DNA of 40,219 nucleotides. Origin: Zhongshania marina. Its GTDB lineage: Bacteria; Pseudomonadota; Gammaproteobacteria; Pseudomonadales; Spongiibacteraceae. Every line of letters starts with the position of its first letter. The stretch's first letter is position 1. The stretch lies in assembly GCF_002915595.1 (NCBI RefSeq), contig NZ_PQGG01000017.1:1-40219 (forward strand), read 5' to 3'. A program made the position numbers and the translations under genes. The notes below the pieces were generated by a model. The model had not been told where the DNA came from and did no database searches. It was given only the letters and a program-made list of their open reading frames with translations. Positions 8,574 to 21,100 of this stretch are shown here, piece by piece.

Positions 8574-10988
8574 TTACCAACGGTAAGCCACCTGCACCGC
8601 AACACTGCGTGGGCGTTCAATAAACGCATAATGGCCGATACTACCAAAGCTGCTGTTAGCAAGCGGCACATCATTTGAATATGAGACCACATCCTCATCA
8701 GTAAGGTTTTTACCGATCAGAGCGACTTCCCAGCCTGACTTCACATCGGCAACGGCTAAGCGCATATTCACCTCAACATAGCCATCCTGCTCCTGACTAG
8801 GATCTAAGTTTTGCGACGAATTGTAATCATCGGTAAAGGTGAAATCTGTTGCCGCACGAAACTCCATTGCGTCACCAAACTCTCGAGTGTAAACAAAACC
8901 AACGTTGCCGGAATAATCCGCCACGTATTGGTTAGTCATCCCTTTGTAATCACAGTACTTCACACCATTAACCGTAGAATCTTCAGTTTGCCCCTGATAA
9001 CACTGGCCGTTAGGGAAGTCAGTAAATTCGAAATCAAGGAAGGCCAGTGCACCCGTCATTAACAAGTTATCTGTCAACGCAAAGCGGCCATCGAGCTCAA
9101 TACCTTTGGTTTCCGCTGCACCAGCATTACCCACATTGAAACCCAAGGTGCCATCAAAGATACTCACTTGAAGATCATCGTATTTGGTGAAGAACGCGGC
9201 GATGTTTAACTCGCCCCGACCATCCATAAAGCTGGTTTTTGCACCCACTTCAAAGCTGGTCGCTTGTTCTTCATCATATTCAAATGAACCCGATATTGAC
9301 GCACCAACTGGATTTGGCGCCGCACTTGGAGAGGCATTTGAACGCGCATCAAAACCGCCAGACTTATGGCCACGGCTAGCTATTGCATACGCCATCACAT
9401 CGTCATTTACATCAAACTGAACATTTAAAGACGGCGCCAACTTACCACCGCTTTGACTGCCCTTAAGGTCGTGACGTTCGATCTTAAACAATTCCGCCAA
9501 TACACCATCTACTGTACCAATTGGGCGCTCAGTGCCCGCAAGGTCAGCAACTGTTAAGCTCCGAGAGCCATCCTTGGTCTCATCTGAATAACGCAAGCCC
9601 AAAGTCGCTCTAAGACGATCATTAACATTCCACGTTGTTTGCCAGAAAACCGACCATAACTCGGCGTCACTCGTGAAATAACGAGGTGTTGTCGTATTGG
9701 CAATCGCCGCACTCGCTCCAGCAGCCTTAGCATCTGCAACAGCTGGTGAATCGCCCGCAGCAATTGCCTGCGCACGCACCCGTGAAGACACCGCTGCTGG
9801 AATAATGCCAGAATCGATAATGATGCTATCGTAAAAATCTAAATTGCTTTTTTGATAGTAGACGCCACCAATATGCTCTAATGTGCCCCCCGCCGCAGAT
9901 ACCCAACGAATTTCCTGACTGTATTGATCGTAGTCTTCTTCAAACGGTACGCTAAATACTGGCGCGCCGGTGAAGTCACAGTCACACAGCTCATCAAATT
10001 CGTACTGCAACAAGCCGGTGATAAAGGTCAAGGTGCTTTCACCAAGGGCATAGTCAACATTAAGAGTAATGTTTTTAGTGCGGTTATTACTGTAATCACC
10101 GTTAGACGAACGCTTATAGTCCTGCTTGGTATTTAAGACCGAAGGATCGGCTCCGAAGCTGCCCGCCAAAGCCTGAGAATAGGTAGCGCCTCCCAATATA
10201 GCCGACGGCTGATCATTGACAATTTCTACTTGTCTACCCAGCACATCGAATTTACCCAACTCAAATTTAAGCATTGCCGTAAGATCTGGTGTCGCGTCCC
10301 AATCCAAAATAGCGCGAATGGTGGACTCATCTCGCTGCGGCTCATCGCGATTTAAGGTCAGATTCTCGATATAACCGCCGAATTCACGTTTGCGAATAGC
10401 AACCCGTGCACCCAAGGTATCGGTTATCGGCCCAGACACCATAAAATCAACGATCTTTTCATCGTGATCTGGCTCGTATAAGCCAGAAATCATACCCTCT
10501 TGCTCTTGCCCGGGGCGCGCAGAAACTAGGCTCAAAGCCCCTGCAATACTGTTTTTACCGTAGAGAATATTTTGCGGACCACGCAGAACCTCAACGCGGG
10601 CCAAATCTAAAAAAGGTGCACGGGTTAATTGCGCACGGCTATAGGAAACACCGTCAAAATACATACCAACGGACTGCTCAAAACCGGGGTTAATACCTGA
10701 GCCGATACCGCGAATATAAATATTGGTCCCTATACCCGTCTCTGACATAGACAGGTTGGGCACGTAGGCCTGCAGGTCTTCAATCTTATCAATACCAGCC
10801 TCCTGCATTTTTTCACCTGCCATCGCATTTACCGATACAGGCACATCCTGCAAGCTTTCGGTTCTAAGCGTAGCCGTGACCAACACCTCCTCGAGGGCTG
10901 GCGCTGCATAAACTGAGGAATTTGCACACAGGCCAATAGCTAGCACCAGAGGCGCTACACGATAATTAACCACACGCTGTTTTGTCAT
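8574..10988 (-). CDS. TonB-dependent outer-membrane receptor (copy 2)
   Basis: An 804-residue TonB-dependent receptor, paralogue of the downstream copy. A signal peptide (about 1-28, ending VYAA) leads to the TonB box EEVLVTATL and a plug nearly identical to copy 1 (NIYIRGIGSGINPGFEQSVGMYFDGVSYSRAQLTRAPFLDL). The barrel ends in YRW. The copies differ most at about residues 395-440, where copy 2 has an Ala-rich stretch and copy 1 a Gly-rich stretch, probably a surface loop. ATG 10988 has GGAGAG 6 nt upstream. Each copy has its own terminator and upstream region, so they can be regulated separately. The ligand is unknown. Confidence 0.95.
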   Translation of the reverse strand: MTKQRVVNYRVAPLVLAIGLCANSSVYAAPALEEVLVTATLRTESLQDVPVSVNAMAGEKMQEAGIDKIEDLQAYVPNLSMSETGIGTNIYIRGIGSGINPGFEQSVGMYFDGVSYSRAQLTRAPFLDLARVEVLRGPQNILYGKNSIAGALSLVSARPGQEQEGMISGLYEPDHDEKIVDFMVSGPITDTLGARVAIRKREFGGYIENLTLNRDEPQRDESTIRAILDWDATPDLTAMLKFELGKFDVLGRQVEIVNDQPSAILGGATYSQALAGSFGADPSVLNTKQDYKRSSNGDYSNNRTKNITLNVDYALGESTLTFITGLLQYEFDELCDCDFTGAPVFSVPFEEDYDQYSQEIRWVSAAGGTLEHIGGVYYQKSNLDFYDSIIIDSGIIPAAVSSRVRAQAIAAGDSPAVADAKAAGASAAIANTTTPRYFTSDAELWSVFWQTTWNVNDRLRATLGLRYSDETKDGSRSLTVADLAGTERPIGTVDGVLAELFKIERHDLKGSQSGGKLAPSLNVQFDVNDDVMAYAIASRGHKSGGFDARSNASPSAAPNPVGASISGSFEYDEEQATSFEVGAKTSFMDGRGELNIAAFFTKYDDLQVSIFDGTLGFNVGNAGAAETKGIELDGRFALTDNLLMTGALAFLDFEFTDFPNGQCYQGQTEDSTVNGVKYCDYKGMTNQYVADYSGNVGFVYTREFGDAMEFRAATDFTFTDDYNSSQNLDPSQEQDGYVEVNMRLAVADVKSGWEVALIGKNLTDEDVVSYSNDVPLANSSFGSIGHYAFIERPRSVAVQVAYRW

Positions 10989-11045
10989 TTAAGACTCTCC
11001 CGATAAATTTATTTTAATTATTCAACCCTAGCTATTGAGCACCAA

Positions 11046-11057
11046 TTACGTACGTAA
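11046..11057. promoter_or_regulatory. Perfect 12-bp palindrome upstream of TonB receptor copy 2
   Basis: TTACGTACGTAA is a perfect palindrome 58 bp upstream of the start at 10988. It lies between a second inverted pair, CAACCCT at 11023-11029 and AGGGTTG at 11063-11069. It could be an operator for a TetR- or GntR-type regulator. No regulator gene is adjacent, so this is only a candidate. Confidence 0.35.
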
Positions 11058-11218
11058 CAGTAAGGGTTGATAATGAGTCTAGTCGGTATTTCACAGAAGT
11101 AAAATGTGGAATACCGCTATACTCGCACCTGAATGGCACAAGAAATGCTACGAATAGTAGGAGGGATCAGATCAACGCAAAACTGGCAAATAGGCCATAT
11201 GCGTATAAGAAAATAAAC

Positions 11219-11692
11219 TTAGAAAATTCCAAGACTTAGGCCACTGGCAAACGCAGCACCCAACTCTTCAGCTTTTGTGAATGCTGCGCCGTCGGGACGG
11301 CCGGTGACAATTACCGCCTCGCTGACAGAGCGCCAACTATAACCTCGGGCTATACGCTCAAAATCCTGTAGCGCATTCGTACCGTCATTGCCCGTACAGA
11401 TAAACACGCCATAGGGTAGAATTATTTGGCGCTCAATCACAGGATAAAAACTGCGATCAAAAAAGTCCTTCATTCCCCCAGCAATCACCGCAAAATTCTC
11501 TGGAAAGAACAGCAGAACCCCATCACACCAAATTAAATCGCGGGTACCCGCCTCTGCTGCTCGCAATAAACGAACCTCAAGATCGGGCTCAGCGTCCTGA
11601 GCGGCCCTGCTAGCGGCATAGGCTAAACTTTCGTTTCTGCCGGATTGACTGTGGTATACAATCAGTAAATGCTTTGTTTCAGTTTCAGCCAC
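11219..11692 (-). CDS. Flavodoxin-like / NAD(P)H oxidoreductase-family protein
   Basis: Small flavodoxin-fold protein, 157 residues from the GTG at 11692. The N-terminal FMN phosphate-binding loop is recognisable (LLIVYHSQSGRNESLAYAA), as is the second loop region (LLFFPENFAVIAGGMKDFFDRSF), which resembles the WrbA/flavodoxin family. A TTG at 11713 could add seven residues; the GTG is preferred because it is preceded by GGCGAG. The gene lies back to back with glyoxalase I, about 100 bp apart. The electron partner and substrate are unknown. Confidence 0.75.
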   Translation of the reverse strand: MAETETKHLLIVYHSQSGRNESLAYAASRAAQDAEPDLEVRLLRAAEAGTRDLIWCDGVLLFFPENFAVIAGGMKDFFDRSFYPVIERQIILPYGVFICTGNDGTNALQDFERIARGYSWRSVSEAVIVTGRPDGAAFTKAEELGAAFASGLSLGIF

Positions 11693-11790
11693 AAAAACGT
11701 TCTCGCCATTCAATTAACACGCTAGTCATGAAAACACGGCGCCAGCGCTATAAACAAGGCCACACTAGCATTACGAACTACTGGATCTTT

Positions 11791-12231
11791 ATGAAATATC
11801 TTCACACCATGATTCGCGTCAAAGACCTTGACGCTTCAATGCACTTTTACTGCGACGTCCTAGGCTTAAAAGAAGTTAAGCGTTATGACAGCGAAAAAGG
11901 CCGCTTTAGCCTCATTTATCTCGCCGCACCTGATGACCTTGAGACGGCAAAAATCAGCTATACGCCCACCATCGAATTAACCTACAACTGGGATAGTGAG
12001 GACTACCAAGGCGGTCGCAATTTTGGCCACCTAGCATTTGCAGTAGACGACATATACGCGAGCTGCCAAAAACTACAGGACGCAGGGGTAACCATCAACC
12101 GTCCTCCCCGCGACGGCCACATGGCTTTTGTGCGCTCGCCAGATCAAATCTCGATAGAACTGCTGCAACGCGGCGAAGCACTCGACCCGCAAGAGCCGTG
12201 GCTTTCTATGCCGAATACTGGTGAGTGGTAA
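11791..12231 (+). CDS. gloA: Lactoylglutathione lyase (glyoxalase I)
   Basis: Converts the hemithioacetal of methylglyoxal and glutathione to S-lactoylglutathione. The 146-residue protein follows the bacterial GloA pattern: MKYLHTMIRVKDLDASMHFY at the N-terminus, with metal ligands expected at His5, Glu in TIELTYNWD, His in FGHLAFAVDD, and Glu in ISIELLQ. The ATG at 11791 is chosen because it places this N-terminus correctly. The frame is open upstream to 11674, but that stretch overlaps the divergent flavodoxin gene and has no family similarity. It is likely a monocistronic gene. Confidence 0.92.
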   Translation: MKYLHTMIRVKDLDASMHFYCDVLGLKEVKRYDSEKGRFSLIYLAAPDDLETAKISYTPTIELTYNWDSEDYQGGRNFGHLAFAVDDIYASCQKLQDAGVTINRPPRDGHMAFVRSPDQISIELLQRGEALDPQEPWLSMPNTGEW

Positions 12232-12257
12232 TTTCTAGAGCAGAGCAATGCTAATTC

Positions 12258-12294
12258 GGGGCTTCATCGTAACAACTTGGCCTACTGAAGCCCC
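12258..12294. terminator. Stem-loop between convergent genes
   Basis: A perfect 9-bp stem (12258-12266 with 12286-12294, 19-nt loop) lies between the converging gloA and FG-GAP genes. No T-run follows on either strand, so it may be a processing or barrier structure rather than a classic terminator. Confidence 0.4.
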
Positions 12295-12400
12295 CGCGCG
12301 CGACATTTATATACAGTATAAAAGCAAGTTTTTGGCTACCTTATACCTCATTTAAACGCCACCAGCCTTTATACCCAAACAATAATTAGCACGCGTACCG

Positions 12401-14221
12401 TCATTCAAATTCAGCTAACCTAGGTTGTTTAAACATCGAACCGCCATAGATTAAATAAACTGGATTTCCTTCTGCATAGGTGCTCACTAGGAAATCGTCA
12501 AAGCCGTCGATATTAATGTCTCCTGCAGGCGATATCGATTTAAATCGATCGTACCGAAACCAAGAAACATGGTTTGAAATCCTATCTTCGCTATTAAGTA
12601 TTTTTTCCGGCAATACTATTTTCTCCGGCAGATCTGCTGCGCCATAAATAATATAAAAATCATTGTGCGCTCTATTGCTGTAAGACCGGTACACAGCAAT
12701 ATCGTTGAAACCATCACCATTAATATCGCCGAGGGTGGTCACCCTTTTTATAAACTCACCTTCGATGCGCAAATGCCGCGCAGTGTCAGCTGAAAGGTGT
12801 TGACCAAGGCTTGGACCACCATAAACGATGACAACAAATTCCTCACCTAAGTAAGTGTAATTTTCACAGCCTACCGCGATGTCGTCAAAGCCATCTCCAT
12901 TAATATCAGGTATGACCGTTGAGTATTCGCCAAAGCCCACTTCCTCTTCACCATTCCAGCTTATTGTTGTGGCCTGAGGGATTTGGTTGGACTCAAGATT
13001 AATCTCATTATCCTTTGCCAATGACGCCCCACCATAAAAGAGAACGGCCTTCCCTTTCGATACCGCCCCCCTCTCAAACACAAAGTCAGAAACAATAAAG
13101 TCACTAAAGCCGTCACCATTGACATCTCCAGACGAATTCTGAAGATGGCTTGCCCAAGCACTGCTGAAATAATCTTCGGAGGGATAAAACTTATAGTAAT
13201 CGGCAATATCATCGGAGGTCGGCAATCTACTTGGATTCTGTTTCCCCTCTATAATCATAAACGACCTGCCAATGGCAAAATTGAAGTCGGGAATCAAATC
13301 ACCATTTATATCCCCCACACTTGTAGACCCGACGACATTATCGAAATAATAGTCACTCTGAAATATATTTTGCGCTAAACCGACCAAAGAATTGCCTGCC
13401 AAGATTTTCGCCTGAATATCACTTGCCTCTTGCCCTCCAAATACCATAACGGTTCCACTACCACTTAGCAGAAGGTCATTGAAGCCATCATTATTAAAAT
13501 CATCGGCTTTTCCAATCGCTCGTAATGACCTAAAGGATTGATCCGAATAGTCATCACTTGGCAGCCATCGAAATGCAAAGCCATAAGGGTTAACAAAAGG
13601 AGCATCGCTTTCAGAAAGAGTAACTAAGGGTGGCAGCGAGGCCTGACCATAAACGATCGCGACATCTAAGGGTGATGTGTAATCAGGGTTTCGTTGAATG
13701 GCAAAATCATCTAGTCCGTCGCCATTAAAATCACCGAGCCCCAGTGCTGCAGGCACCGGATCAAAGGGAATATACCCGTCATTCCCAGTTAAAATAAATT
13801 TTGTATGTTTTAAAGCTTTAGCTTCAATTGCATCCATAAAACTAGAAGAGTAGAAATAAACATTTAATTGATAATGAAAAATCGTCTCTTCTCGAACTTT
13901 TTTCTTATTTTCGATATCCAATTCACGTAAACGCACTACGACCTGATCGAGACCTGTATAAGATTGATCAGGGTTATAGTAAAAGCTGCAAGAATCGAGA
14001 ACTTCTAATTGGCCGTGGGCGGGGAATTGCAAAATATCGCACTCACGCGGCGCACCATTCCAAAGAGAAATCAAATTAGATGAGGAGCTAGGTGAAATTA
14101 CGATATTTTCCTCTACATTCTTAGCTCGAGAAGACCCTTTCCCGCCTCCACCACCACAACCACACAAAAGCATTATAAAAACACCTAAAATTAATAACTT
14201 CGTGCTGTTTATTATTTTCAT
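12401..14221 (-). CDS. FG-GAP repeat (integrin-like) lipoprotein
   Basis: A 606-residue secreted lipoprotein. The N-terminus has a hydrophobic signal with a lipobox ending LCGC (modified Cys about 22) and a short Gly linker. A cadherin/Ig-like segment follows (about 60-110, HGQLEVLDSCSFYYNPDQSYTGLDQVVV). The rest is a seven-motif beta-propeller of FG-GAP type with calcium loops: DFNGDGLDD, DFNNDGFND, DINGDLIPD, DVNGDGFSD, DINGDGFDD, DINGDGFND and DINIDGFDD. Such proteins are usually surface or periplasmic, with adhesion or binding roles. The gene stands alone between gloA and the SLT lipoprotein, in a somewhat AT-richer stretch. The partner is unknown. Confidence 0.85.
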   Translation of the reverse strand: MKIINSTKLLILGVFIMLLCGCGGGGGKGSSRAKNVEENIVISPSSSSNLISLWNGAPRECDILQFPAHGQLEVLDSCSFYYNPDQSYTGLDQVVVRLRELDIENKKKVREETIFHYQLNVYFYSSSFMDAIEAKALKHTKFILTGNDGYIPFDPVPAALGLGDFNGDGLDDFAIQRNPDYTSPLDVAIVYGQASLPPLVTLSESDAPFVNPYGFAFRWLPSDDYSDQSFRSLRAIGKADDFNNDGFNDLLLSGSGTVMVFGGQEASDIQAKILAGNSLVGLAQNIFQSDYYFDNVVGSTSVGDINGDLIPDFNFAIGRSFMIIEGKQNPSRLPTSDDIADYYKFYPSEDYFSSAWASHLQNSSGDVNGDGFSDFIVSDFVFERGAVSKGKAVLFYGGASLAKDNEINLESNQIPQATTISWNGEEEVGFGEYSTVIPDINGDGFDDIAVGCENYTYLGEEFVVIVYGGPSLGQHLSADTARHLRIEGEFIKRVTTLGDINGDGFNDIAVYRSYSNRAHNDFYIIYGAADLPEKIVLPEKILNSEDRISNHVSWFRYDRFKSISPAGDINIDGFDDFLVSTYAEGNPVYLIYGGSMFKQPRLAEFE

Positions 14222-14354
14222 AGAGATCTAAATCCATTTAGTGTGGATATATACAAACAATATTTAGCGCAAACCTGCGCTCCACCTTTAAAATTACCAT
14301 TGTAAAACGGCTAAAAAATAATCTTCTGCAAAGCCGGATAGCTGTTAAGCGTTG

Positions 14355-16984
<2,630 letters not shown>

Positions 16985-17014
16985 TCAAAACGCCGTTATT
17001 TTGATCCAGATCGA

Positions 17015-18007
17015 CTACATCAGGGTTAGCTGACGACGCTCGAAATCACGGATACGCTGTTTATAATGTTCAAGGGTTTGCTTTGTTGCCACGCTATGGG
17101 TCTGATCGCGCAGTTCACCCTCAAGATTTTTTACTAAGCAACGCGCAGTTTCGACCATTGCCTCGTAGGCTTTAATACTTTCTTTTGGCCCCGGCAAATG
17201 CATAAAAAACACCACGCCGGGAGTCGTAAACTCATCAATCTCATCTAGATCAAAGTTACCCGGCTCAACCAAGTTTGCCACGCTAAACTGAATTTCTCCG
17301 GTGCCATCAGAATTTTCATAGCGATGGAAAATGTTCATTTTTCCATAACGGACATCACAGGCCATTAATATTTGCAGTAAATCATTGCCCTTAAATGGCT
17401 TACCGTCGGGTGCCATAGCATTAATCACTAGCAATTCTTGATGTTCTGGCTGCGACTGTGGCTTTTCCTGCTTTTTGGCTGGCGCCTTTTCTACTGCAGC
17501 GGCACTAACATGTTCGGGAACATCTTCTGGATTAACTCTGATCGGCGCGTCATCCTCGTCGTCATCAATACTAGACGATGACCAACCCGCAACGACCTCA
17601 TCTTCGTCATCGTCTTCAACAATCTGAGTTTTAGAGTGAGAGCTGTATTCGTCGACAGGATCAGTAAATAAAATATCGTCGTCCGCGTCATCGTAATTGC
17701 CGACATATGCCTCGGCATCATAATCATCCGTTTCTGGTGCTTCTAGTTCAGGCTCCTGACGCGGGCTCGGCGCTGGCGTCTGGGCGCGCTTCATATGGAG
17801 ACTGGGGGTCTCTCTTACCGCCACCACCCGAGCTGTGCCGGTAGGCAGCTCAGGGTTTGAAAGATCGTCGTCTTCGTAGCGCGCTTTAGAGCTTAAACGC
17901 AGCGTTTCGCGGCGATCTTTACGCACTCGCCGATAACCGTCCAACAGCACCGCCGTCGCCAGCAAAGTGCCAATAATAATCAACCAATCTCTAACATTGA
18001 GATCCAT
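17015..18007 (-). CDS. zipA: Cell division protein ZipA
   Basis: Tethers FtsZ to the inner membrane during division. The protein (330 residues) has an N-terminal membrane helix (about residues 7-25, DWLIIIGTLLATAVLLDGYRRV), a long acidic Pro-containing linker rich in Asp-Glu (about 45-180), and a C-terminal FtsZ-binding domain (about 190-325, ELLVINAMAPDGKPFKGNDLLQILMACDVRYGKMNIFHRY). ATG 18007 is chosen over an upstream frame extension to 18046 because it fits the family N-terminus and has AAGGG 7 nt upstream. It lies between smc and ligA and is probably cotranscribed with them. Confidence 0.95.
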   Translation of the reverse strand: MDLNVRDWLIIIGTLLATAVLLDGYRRVRKDRRETLRLSSKARYEDDDLSNPELPTGTARVVAVRETPSLHMKRAQTPAPSPRQEPELEAPETDDYDAEAYVGNYDDADDDILFTDPVDEYSSHSKTQIVEDDDEDEVVAGWSSSSIDDDEDDAPIRVNPEDVPEHVSAAAVEKAPAKKQEKPQSQPEHQELLVINAMAPDGKPFKGNDLLQILMACDVRYGKMNIFHRYENSDGTGEIQFSVANLVEPGNFDLDEIDEFTTPGVVFFMHLPGPKESIKAYEAMVETARCLVKNLEGELRDQTHSVATKQTLEHYKQRIRDFERRQLTLM

Positions 18008-18132
18008 TACCAAGCCCTTAATTAGCCGTAGTGGCTGTATCCTCAAAAATTTGCTGTGCTTTGGATGAAATTAAGTCGCCATTGTTCCACGCGATTTAGT
18101 AAATATCCAGATTTTAGCCACATTGCGCTGCC

Positions 18133-21100
18133 TTACATTGCAGCCATTTCCGCCGCCTTTTCAAGATCGACCGATACCAAGCGTGAAACACCTGGTTCAT
18201 GCATGGTGACACCCATAAGTTGGTGCGCCATTTCCATCGCAATTTTATTGTGACTGATATAAATAAACTGCACTTCCGACGACATTTCTTTAACCAAGCG
18301 CGCATAGCGACCGACGTTGGCGTCGTCCAGCGGTGCATCAACCTCGTCGAGCATACAAAATGGCGCCGGATTTAGGCGGAAGATTGAAAACACCAAGGCT
18401 ATTGCCGTCAGCGCTTTCTCACCACCAGAAAGCAAATGAATCGTACTATTTCGCTTACCGGGTGGCCGCGCCATGATCGAAATACCGGTATTGAGCAAGT
18501 CGTCACCGGTCATCTCAAGCGAGGCACTACCGCCGCCAAACACTTTCGGGAAGAGGTCTTGCAAGCCGCCATTGACCTTGTCGAAGGTTTCCTTGAAGCG
18601 GTTGCGGGTTTCCTTGTCGATACGGCGAATCGCGCCCTCTAGGGTTTCCAGCGCCTCTACCAAATCATTATTCTGAGCGTCCAAATAATTTTTGCGCTCG
18701 GACTGCTGTTTGTATTCTTCAATTGCCGCGAGGTTAATCGGACCTAATCTGGTGATGCGCCGCCCCGCCTGCTCCAACGACTCTAACCACTCAGCCTCAT
18801 TGGCGTTTTCAGGCAGCGATTCCAGCACCGACTGCAAATCGAACTGCGCCTCCTGCAACTGATCCTGCAAGCCCTTGCGTCGTACTTGCAAGCCCTGATT
18901 CTCTACCCGCGCCTGCTCCAAGCTATTGCGAACAGTTTGTAAGCGCAGCTCGATACCATTGCGCTTCTGCTCGTTTTCACGCAGTTGATGATCAACCACT
19001 TCAAGCGCGCGCCGAGACTCAGCCAGCTCCTCTTCTACCGCCAAGCGCTGCTCAAGGCGCGCCTCTAACTCCATTTTTAAATCATCAATTGGCGCGTCGT
19101 TTTCATTCAGGCTCTCAGCCAATTGTTCACGGCGCTCATGCAATTGTGCCAATTGCTCTTCCGTGCGGCCGATATTCTGCAGCACCGAGTCGCGCTGGGT
19201 GCGTAAAGATTGATGACGCATTGCCAATTGATGAGCGTGATCCTTGCTCTGGCGAGCGGTTTGCCGCGCAGCATCGAGCACGGTGCGATTATTATCGCGC
19301 TCGCTCAATAGGGCTTCGCGCTTGCCCGAGTCTTGCTCCATAGACTCAATGGCTTCTTGCAGGGTCATACGTGCTTCCGCAACCGATTCTTGCTCAAGCT
19401 GAAACTGATTTCGCAGCTCTTTGCCATCGCCATCCAACTGCTGACGGCGCGCCAATACCTGCTCAATACGAGCTTGCTGGGCGCTAAGCTTGGCTTTTAA
19501 CTCGCTGTGTTGACGGTTAAATTGCTGTATTTCGCGATTCAGATTTTCGCGATCTTGCTCCTGGGTTTTAAGCAACTGTCGATCTGCATCCAGCGCATCT
19601 ACAATGCTTTGAATACGCATCTCCGCTGAATCTATGGCTTCACGTAATTCTTGTAGATCTTGCTGGCGCTGCAATACGCCGCCCTGCTCGGTGTTACCTC
19701 GGCTCACACGCAGCCAGTTAGTACCCAACCACAAACCTTCTGGAGTAATAACCGACTCATGCGCGGCCAAACTTTTGCGCATGGCTAGTGCCGCCACCAA
19801 ATCATCAGCAACCCGCACACTGCTAAGTATGCCTAGTAAAGCCGCATTTCCGCTGACTTTGTCCGCCAGCGAACTCCCCGAGGACGGCGCCTGCGCAGCA
19901 CCTTCAACAAAGCAAACACGACCCTCCTTCAAGCCATCTAAAATACTGCCGACACCCTCTAACGAATCTACGCAAAGTGCCTGCAATTGATCACCCAGCA
20001 CGGTTTCTACCGCTTGCTGCCAGCCATCACTCACCTGCAACTGTTCAGCCAAACGCGGCGTATTTGCTAAGCCCTGATCCTCCAACCATTTCGCGGTAGC
20101 CTTGTCGCCCTGCCCTAGGGCCGCTTGCTGCAAGGCCTCTAGCGATGCCATACGGCCACGCATGCGCTGCAAATCACTGCGGCAGGTGTCTAATTCATCG
20201 CTGGCTTGTTTAATCCGTTCACGGCAATCGCTAATTTGCGGAATGAGCTGCTCATGACGCTCTTGGGCAGACGATGCCTCTAGCTCTACCTCGGCGGCTT
20301 CTTGTTGAAGAATCTCAATATCGTCGTCGCTGTCATCAACGCTCAACCCGCGGCGCTCTTGATCCAGCTTTTCGATACGATCTTGTAAACGCTGCAGACT
20401 CAGCTCCAAATGCTGAATACGAGATTGTTCAACTTCAGCGCGCTGGCGCGGCCCCGCTGCCAGCTGGTTAAATTCATCCCAGCGCTGCTGCCAAGACTGC
20501 ATAGCATCTTCTGCATTGGCCAAGGCCTCCGCTGCACTTTCTTCAGCGGCATCGGTAATTTCTAGCTCTGGCTCAATCTCACCGATTTCTTCTTCCCACA
20601 TCGCAATCTTTTCGCGATCACTTTCGAGGTGACGAGTTGTTTCTTGTACATTCACACTCAACTGCTGCAAGTCTGCATCTAATTGCTGGCGGCGCTGCTG
20701 CTGGTGCTGAATACCCTGCTCAGCACGCGCAATTTCAGCGCCAATGCTGTAAAAGCGCCCCTGCACCTCATTGAAGGAGTCGTTTAACTGGCTATGCTGA
20801 TCTCTCGCCTGCTCAATGCCGGTATTTAAACCAACCTGCTCCGTTACAATGGCTTCACGCTCTAACTCTAAGCGATTGATTTCTTGTTCTTTTATTGCAG
20901 CTTGATCATCTAGGGCTTTCCATTGCAGCACTTGCAACTGCGCCTTCAATAAGCGCTCTTCTTTTTTGTATTCGGTGTATTTTTCCGCCGCTGCCGCTTG
21001 GCGCTGTAAATGCTGCAACTGGCGTTCTAGCTCATCGCGGAGGTCAGTCAGGCGCTCTAAGTTTTCTTGGGTTCGGCGCATGCGGTTTTCGGTTTCGCGG

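Noticed and set aside
11674-11790. Upstream extension of glyoxalase I by 39 residues
   Set aside because: It overlaps the divergent flavodoxin-like gene and is unlike any GloA N-terminus; ATG 11791 is preferred.
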